DNA of 64,000 bases from positions 94,518 to 158,517 of the forward strand of contig CAMUFL010000003.1 of NCBI GenBank assembly GCA_947088155.1, written 5' to 3'. Numbering within the stretch: position 1 is the first letter of the stretch; each line of letters starts with the position of its first letter. The notes beneath the pieces were generated by a model. That model was not told the origin of the DNA. It ran no database searches and was given only the letters and a program-made list of their open reading frames with translations. The stretch comes from an uncultured Gardnerella sp. Lineage in GTDB: Bacteria; Actinomycetota; Actinomycetes; Actinomycetales; Bifidobacteriaceae. The position numbers and the translations under genes were made by a program. Of the stretch, positions 9,041 to 18,060 are shown in pieces.

Positions 9041-10102
9041 TTAAGCTAGCTCACTGACATTACTAGGCTCTTTAAAGCCCAAATGTTTCCAAGCTTTACT
9101 AGTTGCAACACGACCTTTAGGAGTGCGAATTAAGAATCCTTCACGCACTAAATATGGTTCACATACTGTTTCAACAGTTTCAGCTTCTTCACCAACCATT
9201 GCAGCTAAATTATTAAGACCAACCGGTCCACCGTTAAACTGACAAACCATAGCCTTCAAAACTGCAATATCAAGTCGATCAAGACCTTGCGTATCAATCT
9301 GGTATAAAGCTAACGCTTCAACAACAGCTTCATGATTTACTTCTGACAAATCATGCACAATAGCCCAATCTCTGACACGCCTCAACAAACGATTCGCTAT
9401 ACGAGGAGTGCCACGAGAGCGCAATGATAGCTCTTTAGCAGCTTGATCAACAAGACGAATCCCTAAGACTTTAGCAGATCGTTCAATAAGTTTTTCAAGC
9501 TCTTCGTGAGGATAAAAATCAAGATGAGCAGTAAAACCAAAACGAGCACGCAATGGAGAAGGCAACATTCCTTCCCTAGTAGTAGCTCCCACTACGGTAA
9601 AACGAGGAAGAGTTAACGGTATTGATGAGGCGCCAGGACCTTTACCCACCATAACGTCAACGCGAAAATCTTCCATAGCAATATAAAGCAACTCTTCTGC
9701 AGCACGAGGCAAACGATGAATTTCGTCAATAAACAACACCTCACCTGCATCAAGCGCGCTTAGTATAGAAGCTAAATCTCCAGCATGCTGGATAGCAGGA
9801 CCTGAAGTAATTCGAATAGGAACTTGCAATTCATTAGCAACAATCATTGCTAATGTAGTTTTTCCCAATCCAGGAGGGCCTGCCAATAACATATGGTCAG
9901 GCGCAACATCACGCTTTTTAGCAGCATCTAAAAACAGTTGCAATTGCGCTTTTAAAACTGGTTGGCCAATAAAACCTTCTAATGCGTGAGGACGAAGCTC
10001 CTCATCACTGAGTTGCTCATTTCCTAAAGGAGTTGAAGAAACCATGCGTAAGGATTCTTCAGCAACACCAGTATTTAGCGCAGAAGCATACTTTTCACTC
10101 AC
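9041..10102 (-). CDS. ruvB: Holliday junction branch migration helicase RuvB
   Basis: RuvB is the AAA+ motor that drives branch migration with RuvA. Visible motifs are Walker A GPPGLGKTTLA, Walker B LFIDEIHRL, sensor 1 VGATTREGML, the Arg finger region SPLRARFGF and a C-terminal winged helix ending in the RTPKGRVAT motif. The GTG at 10102 is chosen because GGGGGAG sits five bases upstream; the longest frame begins at a TTG inside ruvA with no such site. The protein is then about 353 residues. It forms one unit with ruvC and ruvA. Confidence 0.96.
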   Translation of the reverse strand: MSEKYASALNTGVAEESLRMVSSTPLGNEQLSDEELRPHALEGFIGQPVLKAQLQLFLDAAKKRDVAPDHMLLAGPPGLGKTTLAMIVANELQVPIRITSGPAIQHAGDLASILSALDAGEVLFIDEIHRLPRAAEELLYIAMEDFRVDVMVGKGPGASSIPLTLPRFTVVGATTREGMLPSPLRARFGFTAHLDFYPHEELEKLIERSAKVLGIRLVDQAAKELSLRSRGTPRIANRLLRRVRDWAIVHDLSEVNHEAVVEALALYQIDTQGLDRLDIAVLKAMVCQFNGGPVGLNNLAAMVGEEAETVETVCEPYLVREGFLIRTPKGRVATSKAWKHLGFKEPSNVSELA

Positions 10103-10139
10103 TTCAACTCCCCCAATACTAGATTCTTTACAAACATGA

Positions 10140-10769
10140 TTACCTACCTCTATCAAGTGAAGCTAATGCCATTCGTAAGACATTAGGCAAATCTGCATCA
10201 GATATAGGAGTTGAAATATTATTCTCTGCACAGACTTGCTCAACTGCTCTTTGAGCGTCAACTTGTCTCCAACCCAATGAAACAAGACCCTCTATGACGC
10301 ATTGCACGCTAGAATCAACAATCTGCTTATTAGATTGAGTAGAATCATTAGAACTATCTGCCAGTATTGAAGGATCAAGAGAACCCTTCAATTCCAAAAT
10401 AATCTTCTGTGCACCCTTTTTCCCTAAACCAGGCGCAGAAGAAAGAGAAGTTACATCTCCCTCAGAAATAGCTTGTAAAAGACGATCAACATTCAAAGTT
10501 GAAAGCATAGAAAGAGCAACTTTAGGACCAATTCCACTAACTTTTTGCACTTGCAAAAATATTCGTTTAGCAGCTTGAGTTGTAAAACCATAAAGAGTTA
10601 AAGCATCTTGCGAAACTTGAAGCGACGTATAAACGCGAACTTCCTGCCCTTCATGCAAAGAAGACAAATCTTGAGAAGGCATATAAGTCTCGTAGCCAAC
10701 TCCAGAAACAACAATAAGAGCAGAACGAGCATCAATTGACGCAACTTGCCCAACAAGCATTCCAATCAT
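10140..10769 (-). CDS. ruvA: Holliday junction DNA-binding protein RuvA
   Basis: RuvA tetramers bind the four-way junction and load RuvB. The protein has the N-terminal OB-fold (MIGMLVGQVASIDARSA), tandem helix-hairpin-helix motifs (KVSGIGPKVAL and APGLGKKGAQKI) and a C-terminal domain III (LVSLGWRQVDAQRAV) that contacts RuvB. ATG at 10769 has GGAG about eight bases upstream; the frame extends 19 codons further without support. Length is 209 residues. Confidence 0.95.
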   Translation of the reverse strand: MIGMLVGQVASIDARSALIVVSGVGYETYMPSQDLSSLHEGQEVRVYTSLQVSQDALTLYGFTTQAAKRIFLQVQKVSGIGPKVALSMLSTLNVDRLLQAISEGDVTSLSSAPGLGKKGAQKIILELKGSLDPSILADSSNDSTQSNKQIVDSSVQCVIEGLVSLGWRQVDAQRAVEQVCAENNISTPISDADLPNVLRMALASLDRGR

Positions 10770-10856
10770 AAGCTCACTCCTACTTAACAAAAACTCATAA
10801 CTTAAAGCACATAAAGTCAAATACAATTATAATAGAACATCTGTTCTATTAATATC

Positions 10857-11438
10857 CTACATGTCTCGAACGACAGAAGAAGATTTACGCGCCTGAGCTT
10901 GAGCTAAAGCCCATTGTTTCTGTGCAGCAGTTAGATGCTGCTCGCGCTCGCCACCTTGCAAAGCACCAGAAGGACGAAGAGCATGACAAATAGCTTGAGC
11001 TAAAGCGTCGGCAGCATCAGCAGGAGTAGGCAAAACATTAAGACCAAGTAGTCGCGCTACCATGCGCTCTACTTGAGGTTTTTGAGCTTTTCCGTTTCCA
11101 GCTACAGCAAGTTTAACTTCAGTAGGAGTGTGTAAAGCAACAGGAATATTGCGCTGAGCTGCAGCAAGCATTGCGATACCAGCAACCTGTGCAGTGCCAA
11201 GAACAGTATTTCGATTTTCTTGCGCAAAAACACGTTCAATAGACACAGTATCAGGCGAAAAACGCTCAATTTTTTCAACTAATCCGTTATAAATCTTTAA
11301 AAGTCGCAAATCTTGCGAAAGATCAGGCTCAGACCTCAACACATCGACGTGAATAAAAGAAAGCCGACGCGAGACGCCGGCTTCAATCACGCCGACCCCG
11401 CAGCGAGTAAGCCCGGGGTCAACGCCCAAAATCATCAT
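10857..11438 (-). CDS. ruvC: Crossover junction endodeoxyribonuclease RuvC
   Basis: RuvC resolves Holliday junctions in the RuvABC complex. The first catalytic Asp is in ILGVDPGLTRCG, the catalytic Glu in VSIERVFAQEN, and the C-terminal acidic pair in ADAADALAQAICH. The gene starts 6 bp after the yebC stop, with no clear Shine-Dalgarno sequence, so it probably relies on translational coupling. The order yebC-ruvC-ruvA-ruvB is conserved in Actinobacteria. Confidence 0.95.
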   Translation of the reverse strand: MMILGVDPGLTRCGVGVIEAGVSRRLSFIHVDVLRSEPDLSQDLRLLKIYNGLVEKIERFSPDTVSIERVFAQENRNTVLGTAQVAGIAMLAAAQRNIPVALHTPTEVKLAVAGNGKAQKPQVERMVARLLGLNVLPTPADAADALAQAICHALRPSGALQGGEREQHLTAAQKQWALAQAQARKSSSVVRDM

Positions 11439-11444
11439 AGGAGA

Positions 11445-12203
11445 CTATTCATCTTCCTCAAGCTGAGCCATAACCTCATCTGAAGCGGTCCAGTTGCTGT
11501 AAATATTCTGAACATCGTCCAAGTCATCGAGATTATCGATTAAGCGAGAAACCTTTTGAGCATCTTCGAAGCTTAATTCAACCTCATTGTTTGGATGCAT
11601 AATGATATCTGCAGAATCATAGTCGAAACCAGCTTCCTGCAAAGCCTTACGCACAGTTACCAAATCACTGGAATTGGTGTAAACAGAATAAACATCGCCA
11701 TCATCAGCAACATCTTCAGCTCCAGCTTCAGCTGCAACTTCGAAAAGCTTATCGTAGTCAACACCTTCGGATGGAACTTCAATCAAACCTTTACGTTCGA
11801 AGTTAAAGCTCACCGAACCGCTTGTTGCCAAAGAACCGTTGCCCTTAGTAAGAGTTGAACGCACATCAGCAGCAGCACGATTGCGGTTATCAGTAAGGCA
11901 TTCAATAATCAATCCAACACCTGCAGGAGCGTAACCCTCGTAAACGATCTCTTCATAGTTTGCGCCGCCAGCTTCTTCACCAGAACCACGCTTTACAGCG
12001 CGCTTGATGTTGTCAGCAGGCATGGAAGCCTTCTTAGCTTTAACGATGGCATCGTACAGCGTAGGGTTACCATCAGGATCGCCACCACCCAAACGTGCAG
12101 CAATTTCAATGTTCTTAATAAGCTTGGCAAAAAGCTTGCCACGCTTTGCGTCGATAGCGGCCTTCTTGTGCTTTGTAGTCGCCCACTTGGAATGACCTGA
12201 CAT
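11445..12203 (-). CDS. yebC: YebC/PmpR family regulatory protein
   Basis: This 252-residue protein belongs to the YebC/PmpR family, described as DNA-binding regulators and more recently as ribosome-associated factors that relieve stalling at proline stretches. The diagnostic start SGHSKWATTKHKKAAIDAKRGK, the core YEGYAPAGVGLIIECLTDNRNR and an acidic C-terminal tail are present. ATG has AGGAG upstream. It is probably the first gene of the ruvCAB transcript; pgsA lies just upstream on the same strand. Confidence 0.94.
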   Translation of the reverse strand: MSGHSKWATTKHKKAAIDAKRGKLFAKLIKNIEIAARLGGGDPDGNPTLYDAIVKAKKASMPADNIKRAVKRGSGEEAGGANYEEIVYEGYAPAGVGLIIECLTDNRNRAAADVRSTLTKGNGSLATSGSVSFNFERKGLIEVPSEGVDYDKLFEVAAEAGAEDVADDGDVYSVYTNSSDLVTVRKALQEAGFDYDSADIIMHPNNEVELSFEDAQKVSRLIDNLDDLDDVQNIYSNWTASDEVMAQLEEDE

Positions 12204-12265
12204 GATACTCCTAAAACGTACAGTTAATCAAACGAAACGATTTTATTGCGCTTTCGCGACAAATT

Positions 12266-12922
12266 TTATTTATCTTTTATATCAAGCCCATGCTTTACTT
12301 CAAAAATACGCTGGAAAACTGTAATAATACCGCCAATAGCAAGCAGAATCATGGCAAAACTTAACCAAAAAAGTTGATTTGTAAGACCAACAAGCCCCAT
12401 AGCAACAAGAATCACAGCAACTCTATCTGCACGAGTTATTAAACCTTTTTTAGGATCTACATTTATTGACTGACCGCGAGCGCGAGTGTATGAAGTTACG
12501 AAAGCTGCCATAAGAGCAACCAAACAGCTTAATAAGCCTACATACTTTATTGCATTGCCATTCAAAGTTGAAATCCAAGTGCACATTTCTTTTTCGTGAG
12601 AGTTATACAAACAAATGCATACCGAGGAAAACAATGACCAGTCTGCAATACGATCGAGAGTTGAGTCAAGAAATGCACCAAATTTAGTACCGCCTGTAGT
12701 TATTGCAGCAACAGAACCATCTAAACTGTCTGCAAGCACAAAAATAGTTAAAAATATAGTGCCAACAACAAACTGTTTAGTAAAAGCAGTAACAAAAGCA
12801 ATAATAACTACAGCTATTGTGCCGACAATTGTTACACAGTTAGCACTTATGCCTAATCGGACTAGCAATTTTGCAATTGGAGAAATAGTGCGCTTAAACC
12901 CACTGCGTAATGATTCCAACAT
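12266..12922 (-). CDS. pgsA: CDP-alcohol phosphatidyltransferase, likely phosphatidylinositol phosphate synthase type
   Basis: This integral membrane enzyme transfers a phosphatidyl group from CDP-diacylglycerol to an alcohol. The CDP-OH motif DSLDGSVAA...G...D...D (starting near residue 64) has all four Asp residues, but the usual Arg after the conserved Ala is Ala here. Five to six membrane segments are predicted. Position between thrS and yebC matches actinobacterial pgsA1/PIP synthase, which suggests inositol-phosphate as acceptor, but glycerol 3-phosphate cannot be excluded. ATG at 12922 has AGGAAGG upstream at slightly long spacing. Confidence 0.82.
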   Translation of the reverse strand: MLESLRSGFKRTISPIAKLLVRLGISANCVTIVGTIAVVIIAFVTAFTKQFVVGTIFLTIFVLADSLDGSVAAITTGGTKFGAFLDSTLDRIADWSLFSSVCICLYNSHEKEMCTWISTLNGNAIKYVGLLSCLVALMAAFVTSYTRARGQSINVDPKKGLITRADRVAVILVAMGLVGLTNQLFWLSFAMILLAIGGIITVFQRIFEVKHGLDIKDK

Positions 12923-13009
12923 TGAATGCAACCTTCCTAGCGTAATCAAGCAAATAAAACTTGGGTTCAATAAACAATCCCATATTAGTCAATCGGCTGT
13001 AATACACAC

Positions 13010-13044
13010 AAAAGCCCACACAACTTTAAGAAGTGTGGGCTTTT
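13010..13044 (-). terminator. Rho-independent terminator after thrS
   Basis: A 12-bp perfect stem, AAAAGCCCACAC with GTGTGGGCTTTT, has an 11-base loop and ends in CTTTTGTGTG on the minus strand. It separates thrS from pgsA-yebC-ruv transcription. Confidence 0.85.
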
Positions 13045-13093
13045 GCTTATTTCGTTTATTTATTGCAATTTAGTTTTCAAGCGAAACTGCATT

Positions 13094-13115
13094 ATTTAAG
13101 TAACGTTACTTAAAT
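13094..13115. repeat. 22-bp perfect palindrome beside the thrS stop
   Basis: The sequence ATTTAAGTAAC is followed immediately by its exact reverse complement. It lies 9 bp beyond the thrS stop and before the terminator. It has no loop, so it is more like a protein-binding site or a recombination-prone site than an RNA hairpin; no function is assigned. Confidence 0.5.
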
Positions 13116-13123
13116 AACTTACA

Positions 13124-15154
13124 TTACTTAGTGTAACGCTCGAAATCTTCTGCACTATTTACCTGAACGCGCTGCTTAATGATGGACAAAATCCACTCTT
13201 TAGCTTGATCAACAGGAACGCCGTTCAATTGGCTGCCATCGCGGAAGCGGAAGCTCACAGCATTGTTGTTCACATCCTCTTCGCCAGCAATCAAAGTGAA
13301 AGGCACCTTAGACTTAGAAGCGTTACGAATCTTCTTGCCGAAGCGATCGTCAGAGTTGTCCATTTCGCAACGAACCATATTCTCTTCCAAATCGCTAATC
13401 AACTTTTGCAAGTGTGGAGCGAACTCATCTGCAACAGGAACGCCAGTCACCTGGACTGGAGCCAACCATGCTGGGAATGCGCCTGCATAGTGCTCAAGCA
13501 AAATAGCGAAGAAACGCTCAATAGAGCCAAAGAGTGCGCGGTGAATCATCACAGGACGCTGGTGACTACCGTCAGCCGCAATGTATTCCAACTTAAAGCG
13601 CTCAGGCAAGTTGAAGTCGAGCTGAATAGTAGAAACCTGCCAAGTGCGGCCGATTGCATCGCGAGCTTGCACGGAAATCTTCGGGCCGTAGAATGCAGCT
13701 CCACCTGGATCGTCCACGAGTTCCAAACCAGACTCTTTAGCAACCTCTGCCAAAGTATTAGTTGCTTCTTCCCAAATCTCGTCGGAACCAACGAACTTGT
13801 GTTCATCCTTAGTGGAAAGCTCCAAGTAGAAGTCGTTCAAACCGAAGTCTTTAAGAAGACCAAGCACAAAGTTAAGCAAGCTCTTCAACTCATCGCGCAT
13901 CTGCTCGCGAGTGCAGTAAATATGCGAATCATCCTGAGTCAAGCCACGAACACGAGTTAACCCATGCACAACGCCAGACTTTTCGTAGCGATACACAGTA
14001 CCAAACTCAAACAAGCGCAAAGGAAGCTCGCGATAAGAACGCTGGCGAGACTTGAAGATCAAGTTATGCATTGGGCAGTTCATTGGCTTCAAGTAGTAGT
14101 CAGCACCTTGGCGAGTTACGTTACCGTTTTCGTCGCGCTCTTCGTCAAGCTTCATTGGAGGATACATGCCATCCTTGTACCACTGCAAGTGGCCGGAAGT
14201 CTCATACAAGCCGCCCTTAGTAATGTGCGGAGTTTGTACGAAGCTGTAGTGATGCTTGCGATGCTGTTCGCGGGAATAATCTTCCATTGCGTTAATAATT
14301 GCAGCACCTTTTGGATGGAACACTGCTAAGCCTGGACCAATCTCATCTGGGAATGAGAACAAATCCATCTCTTGACCGAGCTTACGATGATCGCGCTTAG
14401 CAGCTTCTTCCATGCGAGTTGTATAAGCTTTAAGCTCTTCCTTGCTAGGCCAAGCAGTGCCGTAAATGCGCTGAAGCATAGGATTATGCTCCGAACCACG
14501 CCAGTAAGCTGCAGCAACACGCTCAAGCTTAAAAGCCTTAATATAGCGCGTATTTGGCAAATGAGGCCCACGGCACAAATCGCTCCAAACTTTATTGCCT
14601 TCGCGATCCAAATTGTCGTACATGCTAAGCTCATGCTTGCTAATTTCGCCAGCAGCAGCCGGATCAAGAGCAGCTTCCTTATCCCCAATCAACTCCAACT
14701 TATAAGGTTGATTTGCTTCTTCAGCGCGCGCTTCATCTTCAGTTACAACGCGACGACGGAAGCTTTGAGACTCTTTAATAATGCGCTGCATATGCTTTTC
14801 GATTTGCTTCAAATCGTCTGGCGTAAATGGAGTATCAACATCGAAATCATAGTAGAAGCCGTCTTTAATTACAGGACCTACGCCCAACTTTGCGTCTGGT
14901 CGAATTTCTTGAACAGCTTGAGCCATCACGTGAGTAGCGGAATGACGCATGATTGCGATGCCATCTTCACTATCAAGTGCTACTGATTCCACGGTATCGC
15001 CGTCATGAAGAGGCGTGTACAAATCACGCAACTCGCCATTTAAACGCACGGCAATAATATTCTTATCTTCCGCGAAAAGTTGGGCGCCAGTGAAGCTTGC
15101 ATCCACCTCCTTGCGTTCCTTGTTTACGGTGATGGAGATGGTATTTTCAGCCAT
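13124..15154 (-). CDS. thrS: Threonine--tRNA ligase
   Basis: ThrRS charges tRNA-Thr. Domains in order are TGS (residues 1-65), the SAD editing-like domain with RHSATHVMAQAV (about 70-240), the class II catalytic core with motif 2 RVRGLTQDDSHIYC and motif 3 GSIERFFAILLEH, zinc ligands near MNCPMH, and a C-terminal anticodon-binding domain. Length (676) is normal. ATG follows AAAAGGA. It is monocistronic between its terminator at 13010 and the metal transporter genes; a 180-bp leader is present but I see no T-box. Confidence 0.97.
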   Translation of the reverse strand: MAENTISITVNKERKEVDASFTGAQLFAEDKNIIAVRLNGELRDLYTPLHDGDTVESVALDSEDGIAIMRHSATHVMAQAVQEIRPDAKLGVGPVIKDGFYYDFDVDTPFTPDDLKQIEKHMQRIIKESQSFRRRVVTEDEARAEEANQPYKLELIGDKEAALDPAAAGEISKHELSMYDNLDREGNKVWSDLCRGPHLPNTRYIKAFKLERVAAAYWRGSEHNPMLQRIYGTAWPSKEELKAYTTRMEEAAKRDHRKLGQEMDLFSFPDEIGPGLAVFHPKGAAIINAMEDYSREQHRKHHYSFVQTPHITKGGLYETSGHLQWYKDGMYPPMKLDEERDENGNVTRQGADYYLKPMNCPMHNLIFKSRQRSYRELPLRLFEFGTVYRYEKSGVVHGLTRVRGLTQDDSHIYCTREQMRDELKSLLNFVLGLLKDFGLNDFYLELSTKDEHKFVGSDEIWEEATNTLAEVAKESGLELVDDPGGAAFYGPKISVQARDAIGRTWQVSTIQLDFNLPERFKLEYIAADGSHQRPVMIHRALFGSIERFFAILLEHYAGAFPAWLAPVQVTGVPVADEFAPHLQKLISDLEENMVRCEMDNSDDRFGKKIRNASKSKVPFTLIAGEEDVNNNAVSFRFRDGSQLNGVPVDQAKEWILSIIKQRVQVNSAEDFERYTK

Positions 15155-15336
15155 AATTGTCCTTTTCTATCGGGGTCTTGCGTTACTAATGTGCAGACCT
15201 GGACTTGTGTGGCGTCGATAAACTTACGCGATTAAAACATAAATAAAACGCGCAAAAACGACGTCAATCGCACGCATTTTTCACGCGCAATTCGTTGATA
15301 TTCTAGGACAACAGAACGACTTTTAAGGCACTTTTG

Positions 15337-16230
15337 CTAAATAGCGTTTTCGGCTACTTTTTCTCGCCTTGCATGCAATCTTGATGAAAAATCATTAATT
15401 TTTATAAAAATACTTTCACCAATCTTGACTATTAAGAAGAAAGCTCCAGCTACGATAGCAATAGTGCCGCCGGCAGAAAGTTTCAGTATTACAGCCAAAG
15501 CTAGTCCAATTAAAGCAATCGAAACAGCAGTAATTACACATGCAAGCACGAATTTATTTATAGAAGCAATTCTTCCCTTTAATGCTGCAGCAGGAGCAGC
15601 AATAAGAGATACTGAAACAACTGTACCAACTGCTGGAATAATAACGGAAACAGTAATAATAATCAAAGTAAGAACCATGCCCTGTATAAAACCTGATCTT
15701 CCGCCTGCAGCACGGTAATTAATCGGATCAAACGAGCAATGCACAAGATTAGCAGAATTAAAAATCCATAATCCCAAAACAAGTAAGAAAGCAACAGAGG
15801 CTGAAATCACGTCTGCAGGAGTGCAATTAAGCAATGATCCAGTTAAAAATCCCTCAATACGCAATGGCAATGGAGCAAACCACTTATTTAAAAAGTATCC
15901 ACTAGCAAAGCCGACAGTTAAAGTAATACCAGCTGCAGCTTGCGAAGAAATGCCTTTAAGATGCGAAAGTGCATACATTACTAAGGAAAGTACAACGCAC
16001 GCAACAGCAGCACCAACAAAAAGCCCAAGCGACAAAATATTTTGATCTATTGTATAAGCAGAAGTTAAAACTACACCTAATACTGCTCCAGGAAATGCAG
16101 CATGAGTAATAGATTCAGTAAAGAATATTCGCTGATTAAGAAGAGCAAGAGAGCCAACAAAACCGCATAGAGCACCTACAACAATTGCTTCAACTATAGG
16201 TAGAGCGATAATTTGCCAAATACTTACCAT
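15337..16230 (-). CDS. Zn/Mn ABC transporter permease
   Basis: This 297-residue permease belongs to the ABC-3 family (ZnuB/MntB/SitD). About eight membrane segments are visible, with the typical ITHAAFPGAVLG motif near residue 40 and a conserved region around TLIIITVSVIIPAVGTV. It is the last gene of the importer unit and starts directly after the stop of the upstream permease (no gap). Two non-identical permeases, as here, suggest a heterodimeric channel, as in Sit/Mts-type systems rather than ZnuBC with one permease. Confidence 0.92.
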   Translation of the reverse strand: MVSIWQIIALPIVEAIVVGALCGFVGSLALLNQRIFFTESITHAAFPGAVLGVVLTSAYTIDQNILSLGLFVGAAVACVVLSLVMYALSHLKGISSQAAAGITLTVGFASGYFLNKWFAPLPLRIEGFLTGSLLNCTPADVISASVAFLLVLGLWIFNSANLVHCSFDPINYRAAGGRSGFIQGMVLTLIIITVSVIIPAVGTVVSVSLIAAPAAALKGRIASINKFVLACVITAVSIALIGLALAVILKLSAGGTIAIVAGAFFLIVKIGESIFIKINDFSSRLHARREKVAENAI

Positions 16231-17187
16231 CTATGCCCTACCTTTATAAGATTTTGCTAAAACTTGCATATCGCTATCGCTTGTATGAGTTTTATGCGCA
16301 AAAACTATAGATGAAATAACTTGGAACAGCCAGCGCACAACAAGCACAACTACGAACATTGCACACATGCTTAATGCAATTGCTGCTTGAGGAGAAATAG
16401 GATGATCAAGCTCCAAATTCATAACGTACATACCAAGAACAACTCCAGCAATACCAACAAAAATACCAACTGCAACCATGCGCCCAACTGTTCTAGACAC
16501 TAAACGAGCACTAGCTCCTGGAATAATAAGGTATCCGATCACAAGAAGAACGCCAACAGCTGAAGATGCAGAAACAACAACCGCAGCAATACCAACGTTA
16601 AGAACAATATCTACAAAAAGAGTATGCACTCCCATTAATGGAGCACTTGCTCGATCGAAAGCAACAATAATCTGCTGTTTCCAAGTTGCCAAAAGCACAA
16701 TAATTGCAAACAAGCAAATCCACATTGCTTGAGTCATTCGCTCATCAGTGACATCAAGCAGCCTACCAAACATCAACGCCTCGAGCTGACCTGACATATC
16801 ACCTTTTTTTAGTGAAATTACTACACCAAGAGCAAAGAAAGTAGTTAAAACAGTTGCGATAATCGATTCATTTATGCGAGCTGAACGAGAAGCCCACACT
16901 AACGCAGCAACTAAAAATACTGAACAAATTGCAGCACCAGGAATAATTTGATCTATGCCACCGTATAAAGCGCCTACAACAATTCCAGGAAATATGCCAT
17001 GCACAATAGCTTCCGCATTAAATTCAGCACATCTCAAGTTCACGAATACACCAACGATTCCGCTAGCTATAGACAGAACTATAAGTAAGCAGAACGGGCG
17101 AAAAATATAAGGAGCAGAAGCAATAAAATCAAAACCTGGAATTGGTTCCAGAGCTTCTCTTAATGACTCAACTAATTGGGCAAGCAT
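16231..17187 (-). CDS. Zn/Mn ABC transporter permease
   Basis: This 318-residue ABC-3 family permease contains EAIVHGIFPGIVVGALYG in the region equivalent to SHAxLPG of the family, and VLLVIGYLIIPGASARL in the cytoplasmic-loop region. About eight to nine membrane helices are predicted. It is the partner of the permease immediately downstream and starts 6 bp after the ATPase gene. Confidence 0.92.
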   Translation of the reverse strand: MLAQLVESLREALEPIPGFDFIASAPYIFRPFCLLIVLSIASGIVGVFVNLRCAEFNAEAIVHGIFPGIVVGALYGGIDQIIPGAAICSVFLVAALVWASRSARINESIIATVLTTFFALGVVISLKKGDMSGQLEALMFGRLLDVTDERMTQAMWICLFAIIVLLATWKQQIIVAFDRASAPLMGVHTLFVDIVLNVGIAAVVVSASSAVGVLLVIGYLIIPGASARLVSRTVGRMVAVGIFVGIAGVVLGMYVMNLELDHPISPQAAIALSMCAMFVVVLVVRWLFQVISSIVFAHKTHTSDSDMQVLAKSYKGRA

Positions 17188-17193
17188 TGAAAA

Positions 17194-17937
17194 TCAGCCT
17201 TCCGCAATTTCCGAAAAAGTAAGACCTGCAGAAGCAGCAGGCATGCTTCCACCATATGCGCGAGTAATATTTTCTTTAGTCATTACTTCTTTAAGCGCAC
17301 CAAAAGCAATCTGCTTGCCGGCTAAAAGTAGCGCTTTTTCACAAATAGCATCTGCAATAACTAAATCATGCGTAGACACGACAAAAGCAATACCTTCTTG
17401 CTTTGCTGATTTCATAATATTAAGAAGTTCTCGGCGATTCGGTTCATCAAGACCATTAAAAGGTTCGTCGAGCAAAATAAGCGTTGGCTTTGCAACAATA
17501 GCGCGCGCAAGAAGAATGCGTTGGCGCTGACCGCCAGAAAGGTCACCAAATCGCACATCTGCACGATTTAATAAACCAACATGATTAAGAGCATCCTCAA
17601 CAGCTTTTTTCTGATCTTTTTTAAGCAATCCAAGAAAACCTGTCTGTCTACTTAAGCCCATTGCAACAACTTGCCGTGCAGTAATAGGGAATGTTAAATC
17701 CAAATCAACCTGCTGTGGCACATATCCAATAGACAAAGCCTTAGGCATTTTCAGTTCACCGCGACTTACGCGCACGATACCAATAATAGCCTGCAAAAAC
17801 GTTGTTTTTCCAGAACCATTTGGACCTATTAAAGCCAAAGCTTCCCCGGCTTGCACACTGCCATTAATACCAGTCACTACAGTTTTATAACCGTATGCCA
17901 GGTCGCAATTTTTCATTGCAAGGACGCTCTTATTCAC
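17194..17937 (-). CDS. Zn/Mn ABC transporter ATP-binding protein
   Basis: This 247-residue ATPase powers the importer. Walker A is GPNGSGKTT, the Q-loop region is GYVPQQVDLD, the ABC signature is LSGGQRQR, Walker B is LILLDEPFNG and the switch His is in VVSTHDL. The start is GTG at 17937; an internal ATG seven codons later is possible. It is separated from the binding-protein gene by a 13-bp-stem hairpin, which may set different expression levels. Confidence 0.94.
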   Translation of the reverse strand: MNKSVLAMKNCDLAYGYKTVVTGINGSVQAGEALALIGPNGSGKTTFLQAIIGIVRVSRGELKMPKALSIGYVPQQVDLDLTFPITARQVVAMGLSRQTGFLGLLKKDQKKAVEDALNHVGLLNRADVRFGDLSGGQRQRILLARAIVAKPTLILLDEPFNGLDEPNRRELLNIMKSAKQEGIAFVVSTHDLVIADAICEKALLLAGKQIAFGALKEVMTKENITRAYGGSMPAASAGLTFSEIAEG

Positions 17938-17974
17938 TATATTTCCAGTCTTTTCAGTTTATTAATAAATATTC

Positions 17975-18030
17975 GTAACAGTAACTTCCTGCTTTCGCTA
18001 TTAAACTTTCGCTATTAAAGTTACTGTTAC
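17975..18030 (-). promoter_or_regulatory. Intercistronic hairpin between metal-binding protein and ATPase genes
   Basis: GTAACAGTAACTT at 17975-17987 pairs perfectly with AAGTTACTGTTAC at 18018-18030. The 30-base loop holds a direct repeat of TTTCGCTATTAAA. No U run follows on the minus strand. Such hairpins often stabilise the upstream binding-protein message and reduce expression of downstream transporter genes; that role is inferred. Confidence 0.6.
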
Positions 18031-18060
18031 GATACTATTATTTTTACTGTTATTTATATG

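Noticed and set aside
14372..14986. Long plus-strand frame opposite thrS (204 codons)
   Set aside because: It is antisense to a highly conserved synthetase gene and has no recognisable domain.
15155..15336. T-box leader of thrS
   Set aside because: No AGGGTGG-like T-box sequence or specifier loop was visible.
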